Shown here: piece by piece, positions 48,537 through 59,172 of the stretch
How positions within the stretch are numbered: the stretch's first letter is position 1
How the letters are laid out: the number at the start of each line of letters is the position of its first letter
The notes under the pieces: model-generated
The model's database searches: none
What the model saw: the letters and a program-made list of their open reading frames with translations, nothing else
What the model was told of the DNA's origin: nothing
Translations under genes and position numbers: made by a program
NCBI RefSeq assembly: GCF_026719745.1
Contig: NZ_JAPPRQ010000134.1
Location: 1 to 64,000 of the forward strand
Reading direction: 5' to 3'
Length of the DNA stretch: 64,000 nt
Source of the DNA: Clostridium sp. ZS2-4
Lineage (GTDB): Bacteria > Bacillota > Clostridia > Clostridiales > Clostridiaceae

Positions 48537-50459
48537 CTACTGAATTCTCTTGAATTTCTTTTCAACATCCTTTAATGACATTTTAATTATAGTAGGCCTT
48601 CCGTGAGGACAATTAAAAGGCTCATCTATATATCTTAAGGTTTCAATTAATGTAATCATTTCTGCTTGTGACAAAGAATGATTTGCTTTTATTGCTGCTT
48701 TACATGCCAGCGAAGCAATAGTTTTATGTTTAACTTCAGATGTCTTACCTGAACCCATGTTTTTTATGTTATCTAATATTTCAAGAAAGAATGTTTTCAC
48801 ATCTGTTTTACCTAAAAGCAAAGGAGCTTCTCTTATACTTAAAGTGTTATCACCAAATAATTCTATTGAAAATCCTGTTTCACTAAAAAGATGTTTATTT
48901 TCAACATAATGAGAAAAATCCTCATGACTTAATTCCAAAATAACTGGCACAATAAGAATTTGAGAAACAACTTCATTGGTTTCTATTTGTTTTTTATATT
49001 TTTCAAACAATATTTTCTCATGAGCAGCATGTTGATCTATCATATAGAATTCACCAAATTCTTCACCTATAATATAGGTGTTATTGAATTGTCCTATAAT
49101 CTTTAAAGATGGGAATTTTGCTTGTTTTTCTACTTCGTTACTTGAATATTTGTTATTAGTTTCTTCTTTGAAACTCTTATTAGGTTTTTCAATATTAGAC
49201 CTTACCTCTTGCTCAGAAAAATAACTATTCTTAGACTTATTCTCATGAATATAGGCTTCTTTTTTATTAGTGTTTGTTTTTGAATTTAAGTTATTTAGCT
49301 TTTCATAATTAAATAATTTATCTTCAATTTTCGAACTTTCTTCAACAGTATTTTGTTTAAGATCTATTGGTAATTGAATTGGAGTTATTTTCTCATCTTG
49401 TTGCACAGAAAATCCCATATCATTTTCTGGTATGTCTGAATGATTTTCTTGAAGGTTAAAAGTTTTTTTAACACTTTCCGCTATTGCTTCATGTACAGTA
49501 TTAAAAACTAATTTATAAATACTTCTTTCATCTTCAAACTTTATTTCAGACTTAGTAGGATGTACATTTACGTCAATGAATTCTGGATAAATATCTAAAA
49601 ACAAAACAAAAAATGGATATTTGTTTACAGTTAGAAAAGATTTAAAAGCATTTTCTACTGCTGTTGTAATAAGTCCACTTTTAATAAACCGTCTATTAAC
49701 AAAAATACTTTGATTGTTTCTACTTCCTCTGCTAATTTCTGAAGTCCCAATATATCCATGCACTGAAGCTATATCAGAGTGTTTTTCAAAATCAATAATA
49801 TTATCATAAAACTGTTTACCATATACAGACCTTATAGTATCTTTAACATCATTAGAAGCAAAAGTAATTAAAGCTTTTTTATCATTGTTATAATATTTAA
49901 AAGATACATGGTAATTAGCCAGTGCTAACCTGCTTATTATATTTGAAATTAAAGCTGCTTCTCTTTGAGTTGATTTTAAAAACTTCTGTCTAGCTGGAAC
50001 ATTATAAAAAATATTATTTACTTCTATGGAAGTTCCTGTATTACATCCAGTATCATTAATATAATTAATCTTTCCACCATCAATAGAAATTTCTTTTCCA
50101 AACTCTTTATCTTTACTCCTACTTTTTAGTATCACTGATGAAACAGCTGCTATACTTGGCAGTGCTTCACCTCTAAATCCAAAGGTATTTATTTTATATA
50201 TATCATCTATATTTGAAATTTTGCTAGTTCCATGAGGCCAAAAAGCTTTTTCTATATCATTAGGATGAATTCCATATCCATCATCTATTATTTTTATTTT
50301 ATCTTTGCCACCATTGAGGATTTCAACAGTTATATTTTTAGATTCAGCATCTATACTATTTTCAATTAATTCTTTAACTACAGAAGAAGGTCTTTCAACA
50401 ACCTCACCTGCAGCAATTTTATTAGAAGTTTCTTCATTTAGTAAATTAATTCTTTTCAC
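48537..50459 (-). CDS. mutL: DNA mismatch repair protein MutL
   Basis: MutL couples mismatch recognition by MutS to strand nicking. The 640-residue protein has the GHKL ATPase domain ([20 protein letters not shown] near residue 12, [11 protein letters not shown] near 93), a low-complexity linker (about 335-445) and the C-terminal endonuclease domain. The metal-binding motif [12 protein letters not shown] is near residue 475 and the CPHGRPT motif near the end. The endonuclease motif fits an organism without MutH. The ATG at 50459 follows AAAGGGTGA, 15 bases after mutS. Confidence 0.97.
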   Translation of the reverse strand: MKRINLLNEETSNKIAAGEVVERPSSVVKELIENSIDAESKNITVEILNGGKDKIKIIDDGYGIHPNDIEKAFWPHGTSKISNIDDIYKINTFGFRGEALPSIAAVSSVILKSRSKDKEFGKEISIDGGKINYINDTGCNTGTSIEVNNIFYNVPARQKFLKSTQREAALISNIISRLALANYHVSFKYYNNDKKALITFASNDVKDTIRSVYGKQFYDNIIDFEKHSDIASVHGYIGTSEISRGSRNNQSIFVNRRFIKSGLITTAVENAFKSFLTVNKYPFFVLFLDIYPEFIDVNVHPTKSEIKFEDERSIYKLVFNTVHEAIAESVKKTFNLQENHSDIPENDMGFSVQQDEKITPIQLPIDLKQNTVEESSKIEDKLFNYEKLNNLNSKTNTNKKEAYIHENKSKNSYFSEQEVRSNIEKPNKSFKEETNNKYSSNEVEKQAKFPSLKIIGQFNNTYIIGEEFGEFYMIDQHAAHEKILFEKYKKQIETNEVVSQILIVPVILELSHEDFSHYVENKHLFSETGFSIELFGDNTLSIREAPLLLGKTDVKTFFLEILDNIKNMGSGKTSEVKHKTIASLACKAAIKANHSLSQAEMITLIETLRYIDEPFNCPHGRPTIIKMSLKDVEKKFKRIQ

Positions 50460-50474
50460 ATAATCACCCTTTAA

Positions 50475-53177
50475 TTATAAAGATTTAGCTTTATTAATTA
50501 TATCATATAATTTATTAAATCCTTCCATTGGGGTCATATTCAGAATTTCTATGGAAGCTATTTCCTTAACTAAAGCATCTTTTTCAAAGTCACCAAAACC
50601 TATTTGTTTAACTTCAATATTTGAATTGTCTTTAGTATTGATATTTTCTGTAATATTAGATACTGCTGCTTCATTTATTACTTTTAACTTTTGATTAGAT
50701 TCATTTGTGAAATCAACTTTCTCTTGATTATTTTGGTAAAGAACATCTTTAATTTCGATATCGGTATCCATATTTTCATTTTCAAGCTTTATTAATATCT
50801 CTCTTGCTCTTTCTATTACTTTGTTTGGTATTCCAGCAAGTTTTGCTACTTCTATACCATAAGACTCATCTGCTCCACCTTCTACAATCTTACGTAAAAA
50901 TACTATATCATCTTCCAGTTTCTTAACGGCAATAGAATAATTTTTTACACCGTTAATTTTTCCTTCAAGGGAAGTCAATTCATGATAATGAGTTGCAAAT
51001 AAAGTTTTACATCTAAGGTTGCTATTATTACATATATATTCTATAACTGCCCATGCAATACTTAAGCCATCATAAGTACTCGTTCCTCTACCAACCTCAT
51101 CAAGTAAAATAAGACTTCTGTTAGTTGCATTATTCAGTATATTTGATACCTCCCACATTTCTACCATGAAAGTACTTTTTCCACGTGCCAAGTCGTCGGA
51201 TGCACCAATTCTTGTAAATATTTTGTCACATATAGCTACTGAAGCTTTTTTAGCTGGAACAAAACTTCCTATTTGAGCTAGAATATTTATTAATGCTATC
51301 TGCCTCATATAAGTAGATTTTCCCGCCATATTTGGACCAGTAATTAAAATTAACTGTTTATCATTATCATTTATTATAGTATCATTTGCTACAAAAGTAT
51401 CTCTTGGTATCACTTTTTCAACTACTGGATGTCTTCCTTCTTCAATATAAAGCTCTCCTGCGTTCATTATTTCAGGTTTACAATAATTGTTTTCAAGAGC
51501 AACAATAGCAAGAGAACATAGACAGTCTATTTCGGATATAAGTTTTGCACTATTTTTCATTCTATCTATATGTTCTTCAATAATATCCCTAATTTTAACA
51601 AAAACATCATATTCTAAAGTCATTAATTTCTCTTGCGCACCTAAGATTTTTTCTTCAACTTCTTTTAATTCTGGAGTTATATATCTTTCACAATTTGCAA
51701 GAGTTTGCTTTCTGATATATCTGCCTTCTGGTACAAGATTTAAATTGGATTTGGTTATTTCTATATAATATCCAAATACTTTATTATATCTTATCTTTAA
51801 TGATTTTATTTCAGTTTCTGCTTTTTCTCTATTTTCAAGATTAGCTATCCATTCCTTGCCATGAGCTTTGGCTTCTCTCAATTCATCAATGTCCTGATTG
51901 TATCTATCTTTTATTATTCCACCTTCTTTAACAGATAAAGCAGGATTATCTAATATTGACTTATTTAACAATTCATAAATATCTTCAAGACAATCGAGAT
52001 TGTTATGTATTCCCATCAAGAGTTCACTATTAAAGTTTTTTAAAATTTCTTTTACTTTAGGAAGCTTTTCAATAGAATTTTTTAGAGAAATAAGTTCTTT
52101 AGCATTAACGCTTTTAGAAGAAACTTTTCCTACAAGTCTCTCTATATCATAAATATCTCTTAAGTGTTCTTTTAAGTCTTCATATAAATATTGATTATTT
52201 ATTATTTCTTCAATTGAGTTTAATCTATTGTCAATAAGTTTTTTCTGTATTAGAGGTTGCTCAAGCCATTTTCTAAGCAATCTTCCACCCATGGCAGTAT
52301 TGGTTTTATCTATAACCCAAAGCAGAGAACCTTTTTTTGTCTTTTCTCTTAAAGTTTCTGTTAGTTCCAAGTTTTTTCGTGAGTTGATATCAATACTTAA
52401 ATAATCGATTATATCATAATATTCAATAGTATCTATATGTGTAAGAACTCTCTTCTGAGTTTCCATTATGTAGTTTAATAAACCATTAGCACTTTTTGTT
52501 AAAACATGATTAAAGTTATTTTCATCAAAATTTGCAAACTGTTTTTTTAGATTTTGCGCCCCATTATCAATGTAATATTCATTTGAGCGTTTAGTAAAAG
52601 AAGCTTCAAATCTTTCTTTTATAGATAATAACAGTTTATTATCTACATTTTCTTGTATTATTATTTCTTTAGGAATATATTTTGATATTTCATCCAAAAT
52701 TATTGAAATATCATAATTGGCATAAGTACATTGAAATTCTCCAGTAGATATATCTGCAAAACTCATGGCTACAGTATTATTTTCAACGTATAAACTCATA
52801 ACATAATTATTTTTGGTATCCTCTAAAAAGCTTGAATCAGAATAGGTACCTGGGGTAATTATTTTAATAATATCTCTTTTTACTATACCCTTTGCTTGAG
52901 AAGGATCCTCTAATTGTTCACATATACCAATTTTAAAGCCTTTGCTTACTAGTCTGTTTATATATGAACTTGTAGCATGATATGGTATTCCACACATAGG
53001 TGCTCTTTTTTCAAGTCCACACTCTCTGCCCGTTAAGACTAGTTCTAATTCTCTCGCAGCAATTTCTGCATCTTCAAAAAACATCTCATAAAAATCACCT
53101 AATCTAAAAAATATTATGCAATCTTTATTTCTTTCTTTTATTTCTAAATACTGTCTCATCATTGGAGTTAAACCCAT
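50475..53177 (-). CDS. mutS: DNA mismatch repair protein MutS
   Basis: MutS recognises mismatches and small loops. The 900-residue protein has the mismatch-binding domain with [15 protein letters not shown] near residue 24 (the F-x-E wedge), the connector and lever domains, and the ABC-type ATPase with Walker [15 protein letters not shown] near 614 and [14 protein letters not shown]. The C-terminal 80 residues hold a long, poorly conserved linker and the helix near the beta-clamp/tetramer region. The ATG at 53177 follows GGAGAGG. A terminator separates it from miaB upstream. Confidence 0.98.
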   Translation of the reverse strand: MGLTPMMRQYLEIKERNKDCIIFFRLGDFYEMFFEDAEIAARELELVLTGRECGLEKRAPMCGIPYHATSSYINRLVSKGFKIGICEQLEDPSQAKGIVKRDIIKIITPGTYSDSSFLEDTKNNYVMSLYVENNTVAMSFADISTGEFQCTYANYDISIILDEISKYIPKEIIIQENVDNKLLLSIKERFEASFTKRSNEYYIDNGAQNLKKQFANFDENNFNHVLTKSANGLLNYIMETQKRVLTHIDTIEYYDIIDYLSIDINSRKNLELTETLREKTKKGSLLWVIDKTNTAMGGRLLRKWLEQPLIQKKLIDNRLNSIEEIINNQYLYEDLKEHLRDIYDIERLVGKVSSKSVNAKELISLKNSIEKLPKVKEILKNFNSELLMGIHNNLDCLEDIYELLNKSILDNPALSVKEGGIIKDRYNQDIDELREAKAHGKEWIANLENREKAETEIKSLKIRYNKVFGYYIEITKSNLNLVPEGRYIRKQTLANCERYITPELKEVEEKILGAQEKLMTLEYDVFVKIRDIIEEHIDRMKNSAKLISEIDCLCSLAIVALENNYCKPEIMNAGELYIEEGRHPVVEKVIPRDTFVANDTIINDNDKQLILITGPNMAGKSTYMRQIALINILAQIGSFVPAKKASVAICDKIFTRIGASDDLARGKSTFMVEMWEVSNILNNATNRSLILLDEVGRGTSTYDGLSIAWAVIEYICNNSNLRCKTLFATHYHELTSLEGKINGVKNYSIAVKKLEDDIVFLRKIVEGGADESYGIEVAKLAGIPNKVIERAREILIKLENENMDTDIEIKDVLYQNNQEKVDFTNESNQKLKVINEAAVSNITENINTKDNSNIEVKQIGFGDFEKDALVKEIASIEILNMTPMEGFNKLYDIINKAKSL

Positions 53178-53208
53178 AAAAACACCTCTCCATCCTTTTT
53201 TAGAAATA

Positions 53209-53241
53209 ATATAAAAAGCTCTATAATAGAGCTTTTTATAT
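53209..53241 (-). terminator. Terminator between miaB and mutS
   Basis: ATATAAAAAGCTCTA-TAA-TAGAGCTTTTTATAT is a perfect 15-bp stem overlapping the miaB stop. mutS would need read-through or a promoter in the 30 bases after it. Confidence 0.8.
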
Positions 53242-54564
53242 TATTTCACCTGTTAGTGAAAATGATTGAGCTTTAGTTATTTTTACATTAACTAACTTTC
53301 CAATACTATCTTTATCTCCTGTAAAGTTAACTAGTCTGCCATTTCTTGTTCTTCCCATTAACTTAGTTTCATCATTTTTACTAGTTCCTTCTACCAATAC
53401 TTCAACAACTTTTCCATCGTATACCTTGTTCTTTTTAGCTGATATTTCATTTACCACTTCTACTAATCTATTGAATCTTTCATGTTTAATATCATCAGGA
53501 ACTTGTTCTTCAAATTTTGCGGCAGGAGTACCTTCTCTTATTGAATAAATAAAGGTAAAAGCTGAATCAAATTCTACCTCTTTTACTATTGTTAATGTAT
53601 CTTCAAAATCTTCTTCTGTTTCTCCTGGAAAACCAACAATAATATCTGTACTAATAGATATATCAGGCATAGCTTCTCTTAATCTTTTAGCTAAAGTTAA
53701 ATAATCTTCTCGGGAATATTTTCTATTCATTTTTTCTAAAATTCTAGTAGAACCTGATTGCATTGCAAAATGTCCCTGTTCACAAACTTTTTCACATTCT
53801 GCCATAGCCTTAATTAATTCATCAGATACATCTTTAGGATGAGAAGTCATAAATCTAATTCTTTCTAATCCATCTATTGTGTTAACTTTTCTCAATAGTT
53901 CAGCAAAAGTAATTTCAGGTTCTAATCCCTTCCCGTAGGAATTTACATTCTGACCAAGAAGCGTGATTTCATTGTATCCTTTTGATACTAAATCTTTAAT
54001 TTCATTTATTATATCTTCTGGCTTTCTACTTCTTTCTCTTCCTCTCACATATGGTACTATACAGTAGGAACAAAAATTATTACAGCCATACATTATGGTA
54101 ACAAAAGCTTTTATATCACTCTTTCTATCAACAGGCATTCCTTCGATTATGCCTTTTTCTTTATCCCATATTTCTATTATTGAATTTCCATCCTTCTTTA
54201 CTCTTTCAATATATTCAGGTAATTTATATGAATTGAAGCTTCCAGTAATTATATCTACATGAGGGAATTTTTTAATTACTTTTTCAGGCATATCCTTTTG
54301 CTGCATCATGCAGCCACAAACAACTATAAGTAAGTTTGGATTTTGTCTTTTTAATGCTTTTAATGCTCCAAGATGACCATATACCTTTTGTTCTGCATTT
54401 TCTCTAACACAGCAAGTATTAAAAATTATTATATCTGCTTCTTCTTTTACTTCTGTTCTTATATATCCGATGCCTTTTAGTAGACCAGAAATTTTTTCTG
54501 AATCTTCTTCATTCATTTGACAACCCCAAGTATCTATATAATATTTTTGATTTAAAATATTCAT
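53236..54564 (-). CDS. miaB: tRNA-2-methylthio-N6-dimethylallyladenosine synthase MiaB
   Basis: MiaB is the radical-SAM methylthiotransferase acting after MiaA on A37 of tRNA. The 442-residue protein begins with the UPF0004 domain ([16 protein letters not shown] near residue 8, [12 protein letters not shown] near 49), then the radical-SAM motif [20 protein letters not shown] near 156 and a C-terminal TRAM domain. Start ATG 54564 or the TTG one codon earlier, both behind AAAGGAG. It is transcribed away from the structured RNA unit at 54691. Confidence 0.97.
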   Translation of the reverse strand: MNILNQKYYIDTWGCQMNEEDSEKISGLLKGIGYIRTEVKEEADIIIFNTCCVRENAEQKVYGHLGALKALKRQNPNLLIVVCGCMMQQKDMPEKVIKKFPHVDIITGSFNSYKLPEYIERVKKDGNSIIEIWDKEKGIIEGMPVDRKSDIKAFVTIMYGCNNFCSYCIVPYVRGRERSRKPEDIINEIKDLVSKGYNEITLLGQNVNSYGKGLEPEITFAELLRKVNTIDGLERIRFMTSHPKDVSDELIKAMAECEKVCEQGHFAMQSGSTRILEKMNRKYSREDYLTLAKRLREAMPDISISTDIIVGFPGETEEDFEDTLTIVKEVEFDSAFTFIYSIREGTPAAKFEEQVPDDIKHERFNRLVEVVNEISAKKNKVYDGKVVEVLVEGTSKNDETKLMGRTRNGRLVNFTGDKDSIGKLVNVKITKAQSFSLTGEII

Positions 54565-54690
54565 CAATATAATCTCCTTTAATAAAATTTAACATTAGTT
54601 ATGCAACTATTAATTATTATATATAATTTATTTGAATTTTAAAAGCATTTTTACATTCTTTTTCAGATTTATCAAGGAGTTAAGTAAAAT

Positions 54691-54720
54691 TTGAGTACTT
54701 TAGTAAGAATTATATATAAA
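54691..54720 (+). promoter_or_regulatory. Possible promoter of the structured RNA unit
   Basis: TTGAGT (54691-54696), 18-base spacer, TATAAA (54715-54720). Transcription would start just before the first hairpin. Confidence 0.5.
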
Positions 54721-54730
54721 GAGGTTTCTT

Positions 54731-54847
54731 GGCTTCAGGTGGAGTTTTTTCTCTAACTGAAGCTTAGAAATCTTTATCTAGGGACGTAGCAGCCGTTATC
54801 TCCCACGTTAGAAGTGGGAGTATTACGGATGGTAGTCATCAGATAAA
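54731..54847 (+). ncRNA. Structured RNA of unknown class
   Basis: Two folded parts are visible. The first is a hairpin with arms GCTTCAG (54732-54738) and CTGAAGC (54757-54763), extended by GGAG/CTCT pairing. The second is enclosed by TTTATCT (54773-54779) and AGATAAA (54841-54847). It contains a strong stem CTCCCAC-GTTAGAA-GTGGGAG (54800-54820), an outer CCGT/ACGG pair (54793-54796 with 54825-54828) and a small GATG/CATC hairpin (54828-54840). The GC content is well above the flanks. The CTCCCAC/GTGGGAG stem recalls RNA near IS200/IS605 ends, but there is no transposase nearby. It may be a riboregulator for the small ORF that follows or an independent small RNA. Confidence 0.6.
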
Positions 54848-54892
54848 TTAAAAAACTAGATTTTACACATAATAATATTAAGGAGGGATTTT

Positions 54893-55039
54893 ATGTATGA
54901 CGCAAAAGAGAGAGAAGAAGAACAAGATGTTATAAAAGTAAATTGCATAACTGACAGAAGTTATTTTTACAAAGTACAAAGTGAAAATATGATGAACTTA
55001 AAATCTGGATATATCCCTAGAGAAAATGTTTTAGAATAA
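54893..55039 (+). CDS. Small protein of 48 residues, unknown
   Basis: An open frame of 48 codons with a strong AAGGAGGG site seven bases before its ATG. The peptide starts MYDAKEREEEQDVIKV and ends with SGYIPRENVLE; it has an acidic N-terminus, one cysteine, no membrane segment and no motif I can name. It is preceded by a structured RNA and a possible promoter and followed by a perfect palindromic terminator, so it appears to be the only gene of its transcript. The strong ribosome-binding site makes it likely to be real. Confidence 0.6.
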   Translation: MYDAKEREEEQDVIKVNCITDRSYFYKVQSENMMNLKSGYIPRENVLE

Positions 55040-55046
55040 GTGTAGA

Positions 55047-55080
55047 AAATTAAGGAGTATTTTAAAATACTCCTTAATTT
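55047..55080. terminator. Perfect palindromic bidirectional terminator
   Basis: AAATTAAGGAGTATTTT followed directly by its exact complement. It serves the small ORF on the plus strand and the acetyltransferase gene on the minus strand, whose stop codon lies inside it. Confidence 0.85.
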
Positions 55081-55949
55081 TTGCTGTTTTGTAAAACCCA
55101 TGTATAGAGTTCCCGCTCTTCAGTGAATCCAAAATCTTTATATAATTTAATTGCGTTAAAATTATTAGGTTCAACTTTAATTTTAACTATTTTAAAATCC
55201 TTATCATATAAGATTTTTAGTAAATAACACATAAATATTTTCCCATAACCTTTATTTCGCCAATTATTTAAAAGTCCAAAATTAACTATGTATGGGTCAC
55301 CAGCTTTTATGATTATTTGTCCATATCCTATATAATCATTATCTTTTTTCATAAATATAGCACCATCATCATAATAATAACTTTGAATCTCATCATAATA
55401 TATATCATCTATATCTAATGGAATTCTATCTTTATGTTTAAAAATTCTGTTTTGAAGTGTGCACCGAAGGGGTTCATCTATACCTTTTATCAGCTGCTTA
55501 AAAGAGATACCCTTCTCAACCGTAAATTCAATACATTTATCCAAAACAAGTGTCATCTCTATTATTCCGTTTATTTTATAAAAGCCTAGTTCTTCCAAGA
55601 GCTGAAAATTATATTTATTTTTTTCACACTCATAATATATTTTTGAATAGTTATTTATAGACTTGATTAAAGTTTTGTATCCTTCAAGCAAATGTTTGTT
55701 ATCAATAATATTCAATGCCTGTATTCTATAAATATATTTTCTGAAATTCTCACACCAAATATACCCCATATATGTTGAATTTTTCTTTAATAATCTAACT
55801 TTTTTCTTTTGTAAAAATTGCTGAAAACAGTTTTGTTTATAATAAATCTCGAAAAAATCCTTATTTGATTTATTAAATTCATCTTTTAATGCATTAAGAC
55901 CTTTGAATTGATTTATGTTATTTTTATTTAATTCAACAAGTTCATACAT
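55074..55949 (-). CDS. GNAT family N-acetyltransferase
   Basis: A 291-residue protein whose C-terminal half (about 165-285) is a GNAT fold. It shows the acetyl-CoA-binding loop in NNWRNKGYGKIFMCYLL near 230-246 and the typical end NNFNAIKLYKDFGFTEER. The N-terminal half is a diverged domain, possibly a second, degenerate GNAT module. The substrate is unknown. The ATG at 55949 follows AGAAGG. It is 39 bases downstream of the CotS-like gene on the same strand and probably cotranscribed with it, so a role in sporulation is possible. Confidence 0.82.
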   Translation of the reverse strand: MYELVELNKNNINQFKGLNALKDEFNKSNKDFFEIYYKQNCFQQFLQKKKVRLLKKNSTYMGYIWCENFRKYIYRIQALNIIDNKHLLEGYKTLIKSINNYSKIYYECEKNKYNFQLLEELGFYKINGIIEMTLVLDKCIEFTVEKGISFKQLIKGIDEPLRCTLQNRIFKHKDRIPLDIDDIYYDEIQSYYYDDGAIFMKKDNDYIGYGQIIIKAGDPYIVNFGLLNNWRNKGYGKIFMCYLLKILYDKDFKIVKIKVEPNNFNAIKLYKDFGFTEERELYTWVLQNSKN

Positions 55950-55988
55950 AATTTTACCTTCTTCTAGTAAATGATCAAATTAAAAATA

Positions 55989-57053
55989 TTACTCATAAGT
56001 ATAACTCTCTAAATAATTCATATACGCTTCTAAAAAATTTTGTTGTAGTTCATCATTATAAAGTATTTTGTTAAGTTTATGATTATATTTTTCCTCATTC
56101 CAATTTTTATGTTTAATATACCTTTTATGTCCTAACTTCCAAAATTTATGGGGGAAAATTATAAGTGCCAACATTACTTTAAGTTCCCCTTTAGTTAATC
56201 TATTAACTGAATTATATCCTTCTATAATTTTTTTTGCTTTTTCAAAATCCCACTTATAATTGTTTTTACTCATAAGTCGTCTAATAAATTTACCTAAATC
56301 ATTTATTTGTAAATCAATGATAATACTGTCCAAATCGATTATATAGTATTCATCGTCTTTTTTTATTATATTTTGATAATAAAAACTATCATGGCAAATT
56401 GTATGCTCGATTTTAGCTTTTTTAGATAAGCTATAGTATTCTGAATCATTTAGTATTTTAAGTGTGAGTAATCCTCTTTCATAAAATTTATCAATATTAT
56501 TCACATATGTTAAATCAAAATTGTTTTTAATTTTCTTTTTCATAATTATATTCTCATACTTTGGTAAATCATACAAATTATTTTTATATATTTGAGGCCA
56601 ATTTCTTAAATTGCTTTGTATTTTTATACTTTGACTATTAATTTTAGATGTAGCTAAGTGAAATTTTGCAAGTAGTTCAGCACATTTTTGTGCTTCTGTT
56701 ATCTGAGATAAATCACATTCTTCTCCATCAATCCACTTAGTTGCATAGAAAAAAAACTTTTTATATCGTACAAATAAATTATCATTTTTTGTTTTTATAA
56801 ATTGTGCAGTATTGTGAAAATTATTTTTTGATAGCTCTTCAACTAAAATACTTCTATTTTTGGCCTTGTTTTTTCCGTGTTTAAATCTTTTCAAACATAT
56901 ATTTCCCTCTACAGTTTTTACTTTAAACGCACTTCTTGCCTTTATATAACTAATAACATCAAAATTATATCTATCTAATACTTTTCTTATTATTGAGTCT
57001 TCATTCTTTGAGATGTTTTCAGAAAATTTAACTTTTCTACTTCCCTTAACCAT
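55989..57053 (-). CDS. CotS-like spore coat kinase-fold protein
   Basis: A 354-residue protein of the CotS/YutH group of aminoglycoside phosphotransferase-fold proteins. The catalytic-loop region is present as ICHDSFYYQNI near residues 218-228 (HD and a following N) and the metal-binding Asp in YYIIDLDSI near 237-245. The C-terminal FPHKFWKLGHKRY is typical of clostridial CotS-like proteins. The basic N-terminus is rich in K and R. In this family members are attached to the spore coat and true kinase substrates are little known. The ATG at 57053 follows AGGGGGAAGG. Confidence 0.85.
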   Translation of the reverse strand: MVKGSRKVKFSENISKNEDSIIRKVLDRYNFDVISYIKARSAFKVKTVEGNICLKRFKHGKNKAKNRSILVEELSKNNFHNTAQFIKTKNDNLFVRYKKFFFYATKWIDGEECDLSQITEAQKCAELLAKFHLATSKINSQSIKIQSNLRNWPQIYKNNLYDLPKYENIIMKKKIKNNFDLTYVNNIDKFYERGLLTLKILNDSEYYSLSKKAKIEHTICHDSFYYQNIIKKDDEYYIIDLDSIIIDLQINDLGKFIRRLMSKNNYKWDFEKAKKIIEGYNSVNRLTKGELKVMLALIIFPHKFWKLGHKRYIKHKNWNEEKYNHKLNKILYNDELQQNFLEAYMNYLESYTYE

Positions 57054-57150
57054 AACCTTCCCCCTATATCACTACTATTAAATTATATATTTTATTGTAA
57101 AATAATATTACAAAATTACAATATAGATGTGAATAGGTAACAAAAAGTAA

Positions 57151-57193
57151 AGGATAAGGATATATTCTTAATTCTAAGCTATATCCCTATCCT
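57151..57193 (-). terminator. Probable terminator after ispH-rpsA
   Basis: AGGATA and GGATATA pair with TATATCC and TATCCT across one mismatch, and an inner CTTA/TAAG extends the stem. On the minus strand it lies 25 bases after the gene's stop; the T-run is weak. Confidence 0.5.
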
Positions 57194-57218
57194 ATGGCAT
57201 ATTACAATAAGTAATATT

Positions 57219-59123
57219 TTATTCTACTTCTTTTATGCTTAAGCTAATTTTTTTATCTTTATGACTGACATTTAATATTTTAGCCTTAACTTCATCACCA
57301 ATAGTTAAAATGTCACTTGGTTTGTTTATTCTTTTATGACTTATCTCTGAAATATGAACTAATCCATCAACTCCAGGTTCTAATTCAACGAAGGTACCAA
57401 ACTCTGCGAAACGGACTATCTTTCCAAGTACGATACTGCCTACTGGATATTTTTCTTCAACATTATCCCAAGGATTTGATGTTAATTTTTTTATACTCAA
57501 AGATAGTTTTTTATTCTCTTTATCTATATCTAATATATAAACTTTAACTTTACTTCTTATTTTAAGTACATCTCCTGGCTTATTAACTCTTCCCCATGAA
57601 ATTTCAGAAACATGTAGTAATCCGTCAATTCCATTTATATCAACAAAAGCTCCAAAATTTGTTAATCGTTTAACTTCTCCTTCAACTATTTGATTTTTTT
57701 CAAGAGATTCCCAAGCTTTAGCTTCTTTTTCTGCTTGCTCATTAGTTAATAATTCTCTTCGTGATGCAACTATTTTAGTACCTCTTCTTTGAACTGTATA
57801 TTCTATAATGTTTACATCTAAAATTTTTCCTATGTAAGAGGTAAGAGTGTCTACATGGGATAATTCAATATGTGATGCAGGAATAAAAACTCTAACCCCT
57901 TTATATTTACCAATTATTCCACCTTTAACCGTTTCCTTAACCAGGATTTTCAATACATTTTTAGTATCGAAGGCATCTTTTAATTCGGTATAGGCTTCTT
58001 CTCTTTCAATTTCAATCTTTGATAAAACAACATACCCGTCAGTATTTTTTAAACTTATTACTTTAGCTTCTATCTCGTCGCCAAGGTTTAAAAGCTCTGT
58101 TAATTTAATATTTTCTTCTCTTGAAACTTCTTTAAGAGGTAAAATTCCGTCTTTTTTATATCCAATGTTTACAAAAGCTTCTTTTTCATTTAAAGAAATA
58201 ATTTGTCCTTTTACTTTATCTCCTATTGCAATTTGCACATCATTTTCTTCCATGTAAGCTAGTTGTTCATTGAATTCAAAATCTTTGTTTTCACTCATTT
58301 TCACAATTGCCTCCTTTATAATCCAATCAGGTGTTGAAGCACCAGCTGTAACACCTATATTTTCACTGTTTTTAATTATTTCATCAGGAATTTCACCTGC
58401 ATTTTCTACATGAATAGTATTCGGACAATTTTGTTTACATATTTCATATAATTTAGTAGTATTAGAACTATGATATCCTCCGATAACAATCATGGAGTCA
58501 ACTTTCTTAGATAGTTGATATGCAGCTTCTTGTCGAATTTGTGTAGCATTACATATAGTATTAATAGCTACAAATTCTCTGCATTGAGAAGCAATAGTAT
58601 TAATAACCTTCTTCCAGTTTTCTTTCTTTTCAGTAGTTTGTGAAACGACACATACTTTATTCTTAATATCTTTTATATTTGAACCATCTTTTGTTACTAA
58701 AGCAGAATCGTCACACCAACCATTTATTCCTATTACTTCTGGATGTTTTAAATCTCCTACAATAACTATATTATATACAAGGTCGTAATATTTCTTTACT
58801 ATTTCATGGATTTTTGATACATGTGGGCATGTTGCATCAACAATATTTAGTTTTTTATCCTGAAGCACTTGAAACACTTTAGAAGAAGTTCCATGGGATC
58901 TTACAATAACTACATCTCCTTCTTTTAATATATCTAATCGGTCAAGCTCTATGGAGTATATCTCATTACACTTTAAATATTCAACAACATCTTTATTATG
59001 AATTAATGGTCCTAAAGTATATATTTTGCTATCATATTTTTCTTTAGCACTTAAAGCTTTTTCTACAGCTCTTTTTACTCCAAAGCAAAAGCCAGCTTTA
59101 TCAGCTAATACTATGTTTTTCAT
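57219..59123 (-). CDS. ispH: Fusion protein: HMBPP reductase IspH plus four S1 domains
   Basis: The N-terminal part (about residues 1-282) is 4-hydroxy-3-methylbut-2-enyl diphosphate reductase, the last MEP-pathway enzyme. The three cluster cysteines lie in AGFCFGVKRAVEKA near residue 12, DATCPHVSK near 95 and INTICNATQIR near 190. The C-terminal part (about 300-634) consists of four S1 RNA-binding repeats similar to ribosomal protein S1; the last two are most canonical (LTNFGAFVDINGIDGLLHVS and FAEFGTFVELEPGVDGLVHI). This IspH-S1 fusion is a known clostridial arrangement. ATG 59123 is chosen; a GTG two codons earlier is possible. It lies directly downstream of cmk, as ispH/rpsA often do. Confidence 0.95.
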   Translation of the reverse strand: MKNIVLADKAGFCFGVKRAVEKALSAKEKYDSKIYTLGPLIHNKDVVEYLKCNEIYSIELDRLDILKEGDVVIVRSHGTSSKVFQVLQDKKLNIVDATCPHVSKIHEIVKKYYDLVYNIVIVGDLKHPEVIGINGWCDDSALVTKDGSNIKDIKNKVCVVSQTTEKKENWKKVINTIASQCREFVAINTICNATQIRQEAAYQLSKKVDSMIVIGGYHSSNTTKLYEICKQNCPNTIHVENAGEIPDEIIKNSENIGVTAGASTPDWIIKEAIVKMSENKDFEFNEQLAYMEENDVQIAIGDKVKGQIISLNEKEAFVNIGYKKDGILPLKEVSREENIKLTELLNLGDEIEAKVISLKNTDGYVVLSKIEIEREEAYTELKDAFDTKNVLKILVKETVKGGIIGKYKGVRVFIPASHIELSHVDTLTSYIGKILDVNIIEYTVQRRGTKIVASRRELLTNEQAEKEAKAWESLEKNQIVEGEVKRLTNFGAFVDINGIDGLLHVSEISWGRVNKPGDVLKIRSKVKVYILDIDKENKKLSLSIKKLTSNPWDNVEEKYPVGSIVLGKIVRFAEFGTFVELEPGVDGLVHISEISHKRINKPSDILTIGDEVKAKILNVSHKDKKISLSIKEVE

Positions 59124-59172
59124 TAACACACAACCTTTAGCTAGTTTTTCTAGTTTATTATTAAAATATTTC

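Noticed and set aside
54731-54847. Riboswitch of a known class or T-box
   Set aside because: No T-box sequence, SAM, purine, lysine, TPP or glycine riboswitch core is recognisable; the element is kept as an unknown structured RNA.
57014-57028. CodY box inside the cotS-like gene as a firm site
   Set aside because: Two mismatches in AT-rich coding DNA are too weak for a feature call; it is kept only as a low-interest observation.
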